Source of the DNA: Mycogone perniciosa
Lineage: Eukaryota > Ascomycota > Sordariomycetes > Hypocreales > Hypocreaceae
Assembly (NCBI GenBank): GCA_025331125.1
Contig: JAOALB010000226.1
Span: 1-61,759, forward strand
Reading direction: 5' to 3'
Length of the DNA: 61,759 bases
The translations under genes were made by a program, and so were the position numbers. Below the pieces are notes generated by a model. That model searched no databases. It was given only the letters and a program-made list of their open reading frames with translations, and had not been told where the DNA came from. This document shows, piece after piece, positions 10,167 through 20,619 of the stretch (position 1 is the first letter of the stretch; the number at the start of each line of letters is the position of its first letter).

Positions 10167-11625
10167 ATGATTTCGAAAACCTCCTCTGTCTCAGCTGCCC
10201 TTGTGGCAGTCATTGCCAGCATCCTGGGCGGTGCTGCTGCGAGCCCGATATGGTCGACCCGAGACGTCTCTGCACCATCAGGAGGCCTGGATCTGCTGCC
10301 TACTCCGATGTTCGATGCAGACTTCATCGCCAATGATCTTAGCTTGGGCCATGAGTCTAACTATTATTGGGCGAATCAAGGTAGACAACCCCAAGGTCCC
10401 ATCTCTTGGTAAATTGTTCAAGTACTCATGTTATACCTTTTCTATAGGCATTCTGGCCAACATGACTGTCAAAGCCGCCGACAGCTTTCGCCTGCTCAAC
10501 TCCCAGGACTTCAAGGATGTGGTGCAGTCAGTTAATTGTTCGGCCTCCACAATCACCATGAAGTTCAATAGTCGGGACTCAATGAAGGCCGCGAAAAATG
10601 CTTGGGGCTGGGTCAACAAAGCTACCACCAACGTCGTGGTATATATCGTCGATGGCGGTGCTTGCGGGGGTAAGAACGGCAGACAGCCGTACTACATCAA
10701 ATCTGTCTCCTACAATGAAAAGGCCAGCACGGCAATCATGTCTGCGTCAATCGCGCGTTGGAGAGATTTCGCCGAAGACGCTACGCTGCGCATCCAGGGT
10801 CCTCCCGCTGGTACTGAGGCCAAGAGAGCCTTTGGCGATATTAGCAAGTCGACATCCATCGACTTCAACCATGATTACAATGGCCCCATCTTTATTACCA
10901 ACGTCGACGGCTTCATTGTCACAGTCACCTGTGACGATTGCAAGTCTACGGGCTCTCTGGATGCCGACATCACCTTGTCACTGACGAAAGGACTAGAGGC
11001 CTCGATGACGACCCAGAACAGCTTTGGCATCAGGGTTGCGGTTGGTCTGAAGGCAGCTGGGTCCCTCACACAGCCCATTGCCTCTGCATCCGCCCGTCTT
11101 GCTACCATTCCACTGGCAGGGTTCAGTATTGCTGGCGTTGCTGAGATTGGACCTCAACTTACCTTCGATGCACAAGCCTCCATTTCAGGTCTGAATGCAC
11201 AGGTTTCGACCCAGTTTGGTCTTGCCATGACCCTCCCCGACGGGTCAACCCTTGCCATTGGCAAGGAATCGCCCGACCTCCAGCCAAACTTCGAGAGAAT
11301 TGGACCTAGCCTGAACGGCCAAGTGTCCCTCTCTGCCAAGATCAATCCTCTCATCACCTTGAACCTCGCGGCGACCTTCCTCGGCAAGGGGTTGGTTGGT
11401 GGCCTCGGCCTCCAAGCCCCTACTCTTTCTGCCACGGTGAAGGCGGCTGGGAGCACAAACGACGCTGCTTGCGACAACAGCAATGCAGCCGTGTCTTTCA
11501 GTATTGACGTGGGTATGTCGGTTGATGCGTTTGGCGGCTTCGGATCAGCCCAAGATCAACCAAACAAGATTCCCATTTTCTCCAGGTCTACTCCTCTTTT
11601 CAGCAAGTGCCTTCTTACCGCATGA
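10167..11625 (+). CDS. Secreted DUF7029/DUF7223-like protein
   Basis: Two exons (10167-10380 and 10448-11625) around a 67-nt intron give 463 aa. Residues 1-25 form a signal peptide ending near GGAAAS. Residues about 65-190 (ILANMTVKAADSF, SVNCSASTITMKF, AWGWV, GGACGGKNGRQPYY) resemble the fungal DUF7029 module. The following FNHDYNGPIF and VTVTCDDCKSTGSLDADI resemble DUF7223. The C-terminal half is a beta-rich, Ala/Ser/Leu-rich stretch with few cysteines. These proteins are usually secreted or surface-exposed and have no assigned biochemical role. The family call comes from memory of motif patterns and needs a profile search. No GPI-type C-terminal tail is seen. Confidence 0.7.
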
Positions 11626-14146
11626 AGTTGAATGAGCAAAACTCTAATGCTGGTGAATTTTTGATACGCTGCTTGTATGATAAAGGATTGTTTGTTTGTT
11701 TGTCTGGATGGATGGACGGATATATACGTGTATAGAAACTGTACTTAGAGGGTTGTGGTCTCATTTTATATAGAAAGAAGGAGCTGGTCTCATCAATTCC
11801 CAAGGGATATTATTGTTCATTTTGCCGTGAATATTCTTCATTATAGAACAATCTGCGGAATATCTAGTGCTGCAAATATCGGATTCTTGTACTCCGTACT
11901 TCCTACCATAACATATGAGCAAGTCCTTCCTACTATATCACCTCGACAGCCGAACGGTCTTCTTACACCACTATAACAGTCAATAGTCTGTCGTACAGCA
12001 GGCTATGTTACCTATGAAAGGTCAGATATGCAAGCAACGTAACAGGTAATTGCCAATTCCGTAAAGACCTTCGGGGAGAAATTTTTTCTTCTTGATAGGT
12101 AATTAAGATAGAGAGACCCATCTTCAGATCCTCATGACGGCACGGAGCTCAGCTCGCATGTTGTTCCTCAGAAAGGAATAGAGCCAGGAGAGTTTTACCT
12201 AACCTACGTGGGTAATATAATAGTACTGCTTCTGAATTAACCTACTGCATGGAGCTTGCATGAACGCCACGCCTCATACTACATATGCGCACATGACCGC
12301 AGATGCATAATATATACACACCAGGGTATGGCTTGACTGGCTTACCTGCAGTCCCACTTAATGCTCCGTAGGCTCTGCATAAACCTCCCCCACAAGGCGT
12401 GCAGCAATTGAGATTTGGCACTAATAGAATCTCGAAAAAGAGACGAATCTGACATGTTAAAGAGTCGGTGAGAGAGATGGTGGATAAAACTGAAACTTGA
12501 AACTTATAAGACTTGTCCCTGTCAGCTCCACGTGGCTCCGACCAAAGAACGCCTCCAATCCCTACACTGCATGTTTAGTGCTTCCCAGGGACATATGTAT
12601 GTACACGCGCGCGCTGGAATGTATGTAAGAGGTACTTCTTACATTAGTCCCTCCGGAACGAACATATGGGGAAGAATGTAAATGGCGTGCATCAAACGTG
12701 AATTCAAGATGCGGGCACTTAACGCGCCGTCTACGCCACAGAAGGGAGGCGGTGAGTGAAGAGGTTCACGATGGAGACGGGAATGGAGACGTCGTTTCAT
12801 TGAAAAACATTTGCCCCTGACTTAAAACTTTTAGGGTCCGTTTTTGTTGAGTTCCGGAACGTGAACCACAAGTCGGTGAGGGCTGAAATTCACATGACGA
12901 GAATTCTGGTGATGTTTTAGAACCCCTTACATGCTTCCAACTTTGCAGTTGGCTGCGACACCATCATGGGAAATCTTGTCGTCACTGTCTCGGGGCTTCG
13001 AGCTGAGATCCTCGTCTATCTGGCCGTATCAATCGTGACCCTTTAAACCCTCCTGATTCGCCCGATGTGAATGATGATTGACTATCAATTAAGATCGTGT
13101 ATCACATCACCAAGCCGTTTAGGAATTCCGAAGTAGCCGATAAAGACGTCATCTCCAGAATTCCCCTACCGGAGTTTTTATGGGCGCCGCTGTGTAGCAC
13201 AGACAAGCGCAATTGTCTGTGTTATCGTACCGAATCTTCCGGGACCCACTCCGGCTCCGTCCGGCTCCGTTCACCGGCCCTAAAACCGTTAAGGAGTATT
13301 CGCCAGCGATCTATAGCGACAACCAACAACAGATATTGCAACAAACACAACTAATGCATTAGACATGTCACCTTGTTGGCCGTTGAATTGAATGCAACAG
13401 ACCACCTCTCAGTCCCCAGCCCGGTCCGTGTGCAAACCGCAAGACCATCGACACATCACACGCCCGTACGCCAACATCCACAGCCATGCTAACGTCCTCC
13501 AACGGCCCGGCAATAACTCACCACGTGCATTGTTAGAAGTCACCGTTGAAGGGGCCAACGTCTGCACCTGCATGAATAATGGGTGTTTGCTCATGTACCC
13601 CAGGCACGTGGACCTGAAGCTCATCTCCGCCCTGGGGAATTTGGCATTGAGTGCTTGGCGAAGATAAGAAGCATGATGTTGGGCGTGTATGTTGCTTGGC
13701 TTTTTTTGGTGGCCGTGTTTGTACATCCAAGGGCATGTATCAGCCCTCATATCTGTATCCTGGCTGTTGTATTATGAGGTGGAGTGGCTCAATCAAGAGT
13801 TGTATTACAAACGCAATAGTCTGCTGCTATTACCCGATCCTTAACACCAGAAATCAAGATGAAGCTCGAGCTAAGTTGTGCAACACTTTTTGGGGTCTTT
13901 GTAAAGAAAGGAGAGATCCTTGAGCCAACCTATAACCCTTGAATAAAATGAAAATAATGTACCTATATAATTCCCATCTTCCATTCAACCTGCCCTTGTA
14001 GGATGACATGACAACCAGTAGTTCCTCCATAACCATGTTTCTCATGCATATTTCGTACCATATATCATATGCCCCAAACGCCAAACAGACAAAATATCCA
14101 AAATCCAAACATGACCACCCGGGCCATATCCCAAGGACCTGCTCCC
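11626..14146. other. Long intergenic region
   Basis: I see no supportable gene in 2.5 kb. Open frames at 13097-13354 and on both strands of 13392-13750 lack motifs. A TACGGAGTA-type word (as TACTCCGTA) lies at 11890. The right end includes the 3' UTR of the gene at 14147-14820. Confidence 0.45.
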
Positions 14147-14820
14147 TCACCAAAGTCTCCTCTGGTAATAGACAGGCCTATCCGACTGGGACAGCTTCTG
14201 AATCTCATCCCTAATCATCTTCCTCCGCTCCGCTCTGGTAATAGGAGCTTTGTTCTTGGACAACGGATCGGGATTTTCCACAGCCCATGACTTTTCGGCT
14301 ACCTGCGCCTGAATCTTTTCCAGCATCTGCATCTGTTTCTTCGTTGCCTTTTTGCCCGATTTTTCAGTCGATGTCTCACGTTCCTCTTCTTTCTCTGGCA
14401 TTGGCTCTCTATTTGATAGTTCGTCCTCCTGCGGTGTGTCGGTCTCGGGAGTTGATGGTTCGACAACCACAGTCTCCTGCTGCTCCCTCGCCTCCCTCTC
14501 TGCCTCGCTTTCTACAGACACAATAGTCCCATCTTCTAATCCCGTCATCGTCTTCTGGAAGTACTCGGGCAAATGAGCCTTGGGCGATTCTCGAGGTCGA
14601 ATAGCTGCACGAAGCTCCCTCAGGGTACGCTGCTGGATAGCATAGCCGCTTAGAAACAATGCCAAGGTGGAAAGAATAACTATTAATTTCAAAGATCAAA
14701 CGGATCAGTTGTTGGTTCCATCTCGCTGGAATGCCCGTCGGGAAGGGGTGGATGCAGCTTACCGATCACGGTGGTGAGCAGGACTGAGACCTGCGAGGAG
14801 TTTAGGAGGACTTTGCGCAT
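14147..14820 (-). CDS. Small single-pass membrane protein, conserved-looking, function unknown
   Basis: Two exons (14763-14820, 14147-14679) separated by an 83-nt intron (donor GTAAGC, acceptor AATAG) encode 196 aa. Residues about 10-35 form one hydrophobic segment (VSVLLTTVIVILSTLALFL), followed by basic YAIQQRTLRELRAAIRP. The rest is charged: an acidic Glu/Pro/Thr-rich middle, then a lysine-rich coil (KKATKKQMQMLEKIQAQVAE) and a basic ERRKMIRDEIQKLSQ helix. This suggests an N-terminally anchored protein with a soluble tail, possibly mitochondrial or ER. I do not recognise the family. It is divergent from PRP38, with 468 bp between the start codons. Confidence 0.75.
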
Positions 14821-15288
14821 TTTGGAGCTATTAATTCGACAGAACGATAATCAATTGTATAACCAAACGAAATAGGGGATAACAAAATTCAAAAGGCACA
14901 GCCTTGGTTCTTTGTGAAAGTCGAGGTGATACAGATATTCATGAAGCTGAGGTCGCGTGGCTATGGATGTCGCAAGCTGAAGGGAGATGGGAGGCGAACG
15001 TATTTACTTTGTTGGCACAGTAACAATCTTATCGTTAACACCATTAAAATAGAAGCACAAGAAAATGTGGGTTAGTTGTTTTAAGGTTTCGCAAACTAAT
15101 CCTATATAAGAATAGCGATTCCTATTTTATAACTAAAACGGGAATAGTACACCTCGTTGATAGCTTTCACACCTAAGCTGACGATTTTACAATCCATCCA
15201 AGCTTCACTTTTCCAAACCCATAAACCTATCCTCCAAACCACCGCGAATCTCAACCCAAACAGCTTCTCAAGATACCCAATCGCCACA

Positions 15289-16050
15289 ATGCCAAAACTA
15301 CAGTCAGATACTGTCTATGCCGATGCCAGGCGCTTCCTCGACGAGCGCGGCTCCAACGCGGCTCTCGCCCCCAACGGTCTCAACCCCGCGACTATCATGG
15401 AAAAGGCCGTCAAGGACCGCATCGTCGACTCCTACTTCTACAAAGAGCAGTGTTTCGCGCTCAACGAAGCCGACATCATCGACCGCGTCGTCGAGCACGT
15501 CAGCTTCATCGGCGGCACCCATGGCGTCACGCAGAAACCCAGTCCGTTTCTGTGTCTGGCGTTTAAACTGCTGGAGTTGGCGCCGAGCGATACGATATTA
15601 CAAGAGTATTTGGGGCATGGGGGCGAGCATTTCAAGTACTTGCGTGCGTTGGCGTGTTTCTATGTGAGGCTTACGAGGCAGGCGAAGGATGTGTATGGGA
15701 TCCTGGAGCCGTTCTTGGAGGATCGAAGGAAGCTGAGGCGGAAGGGGAAGACGGGGACGTCGCTGACGTTTATGGATGACTTTGTGGATGACCTCCTCTC
15801 AAAGGATAGGGTGTGCGCGACAAGCTTGTGGAAAATGCCTAAGAGGGAGATTTTGGAAGATCTGGAGATGCTAGATCCGAGGATCAGCCCGTTGGGCAAC
15901 TTGGAGGATTTGCTAGAGGAGGATGACGAAGAAGAGGGAGAGGGAGATGAGCAGGATGGAGAGAGGGAAGAGACGGGCGAAGCATCAGATAGAGGAGATA
16001 TGGACATGGATGAAGGAGAGAGACCAAGGAGTAGAAGTCAATCGCCTTGA
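15289..16050 (+). CDS. prp38: Pre-mRNA-splicing factor PRP38
   Basis: A 253-aa uninterrupted frame. The ATG at 15289 is chosen because it has a good context (CACAATGCC) and matches the family's short N terminus; an in-frame upstream extension to 15157 lies in the leader. Family motifs are clear: MEKAVKDRIVDSYFYKEQCF, then FIGG, KPSPFLCLAFKLLEL, FKYLRALACFYVRLT and FVDDLLSKDRVC, which make up the PRP38 domain at about residues 20-190. The C-terminal tail is Glu/Asp-rich and ends in an RS-like stretch (RPRSRSQSP). PRP38 belongs to the U4/U6.U5 tri-snRNP and is needed for spliceosome activation. It converges with HER2, only 59 bp apart. Confidence 0.95.
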   Translation: MPKLQSDTVYADARRFLDERGSNAALAPNGLNPATIMEKAVKDRIVDSYFYKEQCFALNEADIIDRVVEHVSFIGGTHGVTQKPSPFLCLAFKLLELAPSDTILQEYLGHGGEHFKYLRALACFYVRLTRQAKDVYGILEPFLEDRRKLRRKGKTGTSLTFMDDFVDDLLSKDRVCATSLWKMPKREILEDLEMLDPRISPLGNLEDLLEEDDEEEGEGDEQDGEREETGEASDRGDMDMDEGERPRSRSQSP

Positions 16051-16109
16051 CTCTACAGGATGTTGTACCGTCTATGCCATAATGATATAATGATACCCAT
16101 ACAACGCTT

Positions 16110-17701
16110 CTAAGCCTGTATTAACTTCGTCAACTTCTCTGCCAAGCTCAGAAGTCTTCTATCGTCCCAGTACTGGGCAATAAGCTGCAATCCAGCCGGG
16201 AAGCGGCTGTTCCGCTTTGATGGGATACTCACAGCGGGCAGTCCCGCCAGACTCGCCGGTACAGTGAGAATGTCGTTCATGTACACGTCCACGCTGCTTC
16301 GCTGCTGCACATCACTCAGCTTGGGGGGGAATGTTGGCGTCGTAGGCGAGAGCAAGAAATCCACTTGAGCCGGGCCGTGCTTATCTTCTAGACCCGTATC
16401 CGCAGACATGTCACTGAGGTCAAACTGCTTCGGCTCGTACAGCGGATTCGCAAGTTTGAATACCCTCTCAAAGTCTTGCTGGACCAGGCGTCGCACCTTT
16501 TGAGCTTGGATGAAATAGTTATCCATGGCCTCGGAGCTTAGACTGTAGGTGCCCAAGAGAATCCGACGCTTTACCTCCTCGCCGAAGCCGGAGCCACGGG
16601 CTTCAGAGTAGAGGGTTTCCCCAACGGCATCACCTCCGGGGCCTCGGACACCATACCGGACTCCATCGTATTTGGCAAGATTGGAGGACGCTTCGGCAGG
16701 GGCGAGGATGTAGTATGCACAAAGAGCCTCCTTAGTTGAGGGGAGTGAGACAGGGACAAGTCGAGCGCCTTGCAACTCTAACGCCGTGGCGGCAGCAATC
16801 CAAGCAGCGCGAATAGAGGGATCTAGCTCGGCGATGTTGTACTCGAGGGGAATGCCAATGGTGAGTTGTGAGATGTCTGGTAAGGTGGGAGGGCACGATT
16901 TTGAGCAGCGCTGGCGGGAGGAAGCTGATAGAGATGTTGGGTCATTTGGATCATGTTCTCGATATAACCCTGTGTCGAATATCACTTCACGGATTGACTC
17001 AACGTCTCGTGCCAGCAATCCCACGGTATCTAGGGAGTTTGCATACGGGATGACACCAAATCGTGAGAGCATCCCATAGCTGGGCTTGTATCCGACAATG
17101 CCTGTAGACGCCGCTGGTAGCCTGACTGAGCCTCCCGTGTCTGTACCAAGCGCAATATCGGCCTCGCCAAGACACACTGCGACTGCACTGCCACCAGAGC
17201 TGCCACCGGCAGATATCTCCTCGCCAGGAGCCGCTAGAGGGTTGTACACAGGGCCGTGAATCGAATTGACTGAGTGCGATCCCATTCCAAACTCGTCCAA
17301 GTTAGTCTTCCCGACTATGATGGCGCCGCGGGCGCGCAACTGCCGGACGATGGTGGCCTCGAAAGGCGACTGGTGGTTTAGAAGCATGGCCGAGGCGCAT
17401 TGTGTCGGGAACTCGTCTGTGTTGATATTGTCCTTGACAGCGAGCTTGAAAGGCTTCGCATTGGGATGCAGTGGAGGCGGAGGCGAGGTCGATTGAGACT
17501 TGGCTAAGTTATGTCTTGTCAATAAGAAGAGGCTTTCCAAGAGTCGAAAAGAGGATGGCGGGACATACTGGACCCCACAAAGTGGTTATAAGTGCTCTGA
17601 GAGCGGCGCCATTGTGACTCTGTCACGACGAGTCTCGTGGAGCCTTTAAGCAATAACGATTTTCCTGAAGAGGCCCCGCGGCGCACCAGTGCCGCTTTCA
17701 T
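16110..17701 (-). CDS. HER2: Mitochondrial glutamyl-tRNA(Gln) amidotransferase subunit A
   Basis: Two exons (17569-17701, 16110-17503) give 508 aa. The short intron has donor GTATGT; the acceptor CTTAG is the only one that keeps frame. Residues 1-45 are rich in Arg, Ser and Lys, as in a mitochondrial presequence. The amidase-signature triad is visible: Lys68 in LAVKDN, the cis-Ser in GGSSGGSAVAV (about 147) and the nucleophile Ser in DTGGSVRLPA (about 170). In the GatFAB/GatCAB complex this subunit frees ammonia from glutamine so that misacylated Glu-tRNA(Gln) becomes Gln-tRNA(Gln). It is divergent from the Gemin2 gene with 285 bp between start codons. Confidence 0.93.
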
Positions 17702-17986
17702 TGTCGAGTCCGCACCATCAAAGAGAGTCGTGATGCTAGATGGATCGATATTGAAATGAAAGTGCGGCAGTAATTTTGGTGGAGCCTTAACTGTCGGGAA
17801 GCTCTCCGCTAGCGCCAGGTACTAAAAGTCCGGTGCCCCACCATCCACAGGCAGCTGGCAGCTCCTTGAAAGAAGTTCAACAAACACTCTTTTGACTCTT
17901 CCAACATAACTTTTGCACTTCCTCAACCCAAGCATGCACGACAGACACCGAATGAATTCCCCCAGAAGCCATCTTCCGTAGCAGCC

Positions 17987-19556
17987 ATGTCGATCAAAAG
18001 AGGAGCCGAAGACGCTGATGATGGCGGAATCCCAGCGCCGCAGCCAAAACGAACCAAGACGCACAACTCCAAGACGCGCCAACACCAGAACTCTGGCATC
18101 GATCCCACCTGGGGCCAAAAATACGTCTTCTCGGGGGTTGACGACGCGACAACGATTCCACAAGGCGAAGAGTCGGAGTTCGAGGACGACTCGGATGCCA
18201 TGGCTTACCTGATGTCTGTGAGGTGCGTCGCCCTCTATCTATCCCCTCCACCGTCCAACTGTCTTCTTGCCAAAACAATATTTTGTTGAATACGTTTCGT
18301 TGTTGCAGAGGTCCAGATGCTGATATGGTGAGTATCCTAGACAACAAGCCTGTGCAATTCCACATCTGCTCGTCGCGCCCAAAGTTCAAATCGGCCCACA
18401 ACTCCCCGCCGATTTCAAAAGAGACCAGGAAACCGATGAGGAAGAGGGCGAGATAGATGAGAGCGTCGATTCCATCGCCGTGACCGATTCGCGAGGCTAT
18501 TACGAAGACGGAGCATACATTGGCATCCCCGACAGCTGGGACGAGAATGGCGGCGCTGATGGCGAGATTATCGATGTGGATGATCCAGAGAACCCTGAAA
18601 AGGCACTTCACAAAGCGTACCTCGCTTCCGTGATGGGCCAATACCTCCGCCTGCGTAACCGTCTTCACTCAAAGCTGCCTGAAGATGCTGTCACTCGGCT
18701 GTCAAATTCTCAGCTGATTGACGCTCCCCCTTTCGGCCGTAATTCTCCCACCGCTAAGACTTGGACCTCTCTGATCCGAAATACCAATCCACACCCCCTC
18801 CAAGTTGCGCTCATGTCCAAAGACACCGTAATCCGGATTCTGCGTGTCATTATCAATGGCAAGTTCCTCCGAAACGGCTACAACATCTCCGAGCGGACGA
18901 GTCAATGGCTTTGGGCACTCCTCGCCAGGCTCCCAGACGGGGGTCAGCTTAACCATGCAGAGATCGGCTGGGTGCGAGACCTTGGCCGTCGCGCTGTGTT
19001 ACTAGGCAGGAGCTTAGCAGAAATGGCCGCACTGCGCGAACAACTCGAGGACGGATTTGGCGAAAACGACAATGTGGATGCAAGTAGCAGCGACGAGAAA
19101 GTTGTGGAGGAAGTAGTTGACGAGGAGAACGAAGGAAACGATGGCGATGATACCCAAGGTGGTGAAGATGATGTCTCTGATCCGACCACTGCTCCAGAAA
19201 CCACCACTGCTATTACTACCCTACCGGACAATGGCGATAACGAAGACGCAGAGGAAGGCGAGGTTAACGAGAACGAGACAGAGGGAGAAGACGTAGCCAT
19301 GGACCTCGCATCCGATTCTGAGGCCGATGAGGGCGAGATAACCGAGCAAGCCGACGAGGCAACAACACTGGAAGAAGCTAAACGCGGTCTCCTGGCTAAG
19401 ATCGACGAGGCCGAAGAGGAACGTCGTCAGGAAGAGGGAAAGCAACGAGCGAGGATGAACATGAGAGCAACGCTCAACATGATTCTCACGGTTGCGGGTG
19501 AGTTCTACGGCCAGAGGGACTTGCTAGAGTTTCGTGAACCATTTGTGGGAATGTAG
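17987..19556 (+). CDS. Gemin2/SIP1-like snRNP assembly protein
   Basis: Two exons (17987-18222, 18341-19556) give 483 aa. Several acceptors are possible; CCTAG at 18336-18340 is chosen because it alone gives continuous sequence (AYLMSVRQQACAIPHLLVAP) and is preceded by a TGCTGAT branch site. The N terminus is basic (KRTKTHNSK). The core at about residues 65-320 carries Gemin2-like segments (AYLASVMGQYLRLRNRL, QWLWALLARLP, WVRDLGRRAVLLGRSLAEM). The region after about 320 is an acidic linker, then a short C-terminal helix. Gemin2 holds the Sm pentamer during snRNP assembly, so this gene and PRP38 are two spliceosome-related neighbours. Confidence 0.85.
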
Positions 19557-19884
19557 GTGCTTTTAGTTGTGCATCATGTGTATTCGAAAGGACACAAAGT
19601 ATTGTGCGTGCCTTATTTGTGCTAGTAACTATCTAATATGCCCGTAGCACAGTCAGTGGCATTGAATGCCGCCCGCTCAAGGAGAGCAAGGCTATACCAA
19701 GTAGAAGAAATAAAATCAATGGTATCGCTGATCCTGATATCCCCAGCAAGCTCTGTGCCAGCCATGTTCCCCTAACGCCATGAATACGCCCATCCGTCCC
19801 TGGAGCACTGTCCAATGTCCGATCCAAAACCAGTCTCATCCCATCTTTTCGCATCACCATCATCGTCACTTCTTAACCCTGGCG
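19557..19884. other. Convergent 3' regions
   Basis: The stretch between the stops of the Gemin2 gene and the RNR-inhibitor gene. It presumably contains both 3' UTRs; no further gene is seen. Confidence 0.5.
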
Positions 19885-20619
19885 TTAAGCTGTCAAATCC
19901 ATCTCCCTTTGCTCGCCAAAAACGAGAAACTCGGCATCCTCAAAGTCTTGATCCACAGCCATATTCTCTTGGCCAGAGTCCTTCAACGCAGCACCCTTCC
20001 TGAGCCGGGATCGCGGGACGGCCATGGCCCTAGCATTGTCCCAGCCGACCGGGGCTAGACTGCGGGGACTGACTTCTCCATCCCAGACCCTGACTTGCAC
20101 GGGGTTATCATGTGAATCACCATCTTCCTCAAAGACTCGTTTGCGGGAGGGCTCGCTCATGGCAGTGGCAGCGCCATCGGTGCTCTCTTGAGACATGGTG
20201 AGCTCCGGAACGGCATCGAGAGCGGGAACACCATCCTCGTCGTCGTAGTGGAACTCTGGCTGTGTATCCATCCCACCAATCTTGTTGATTCCGCAGAATG
20301 GGAGTAATTCCCGCGATGTGCTTCTAACAGTAGCGGGCGGAGGGTTCTTTACGATTATGGATGATGGCTGTGTGTTGTCGGTCCAGAGCTTGAAGCCACT
20401 GGAGCCGCCGGTCTTATACCCTTCTGGGACGGACTTGCGCACGCGCATGCCGACGCTTAGGAGGTTTGACTGGACATTTGCAGGGAGAATTGGGTGGCGA
20501 TGGGGGGCTTCAGGAAGGGCATCGCTGGAGGCCTGGGATGAGAAGAAGGAGGTGATTTGGCGCTGTGTTGGATCGGCTGCTGCGCCGGCGAATTGGCGCT
20601 TGGTCCGGGGAGTTGCCAT
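19885..20619 (-). CDS. Ribonucleotide reductase inhibitor, Spd1/Dif1-like, with PIP box
   Basis: A 244-aa intronless frame, starting at the ATG at 20619 (MATPRTKRQ). Residues 19-26 (QRQITSFF) are a textbook PCNA-interacting peptide, Q-x-x-I-x-x-F-F. Residues 55-71 (SVGMRVRKSVPEGYKTG) match the short conserved block of the fungal RNR-inhibitor family (Spd1, Dif1, Sml1 relatives). The rest looks disordered. In S. pombe, Spd1 restrains RNR and is destroyed by CRL4-Cdt2 on chromatin-bound PCNA; the PIP box suggests the same route here. The residue after Thr is Ser, not the Asp of the strongest PIP degrons. A nuclear/cytosolic regulator of dNTP supply is the likely role. Confidence 0.75.
   Translation of the reverse strand: MATPRTKRQFAGAAADPTQRQITSFFSSQASSDALPEAPHRHPILPANVQSNLLSVGMRVRKSVPEGYKTGGSSGFKLWTDNTQPSSIIVKNPPPATVRSTSRELLPFCGINKIGGMDTQPEFHYDDEDGVPALDAVPELTMSQESTDGAATAMSEPSRKRVFEEDGDSHDNPVQVRVWDGEVSPRSLAPVGWDNARAMAVPRSRLRKGAALKDSGQENMAVDQDFEDAEFLVFGEQREMDLTA

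Noticed and set aside
13392..13750. Overlapping open frames on both strands (91 and 113 codons)
   Set aside because: Neither has domain-like sequence, signal peptide or convincing splice sites; overlap on both strands suggests chance.
13854..14153. 99-codon minus-strand frame
   Set aside because: It overlaps the 3' end and likely 3' UTR of the gene at 14147-14820 and has no family features.
18223..18340. Two introns with a 19-nt micro-exon in the Gemin2 gene
   Set aside because: The second intron would be only about 21 nt; one 118-nt intron with a good branch site gives the conserved frame.
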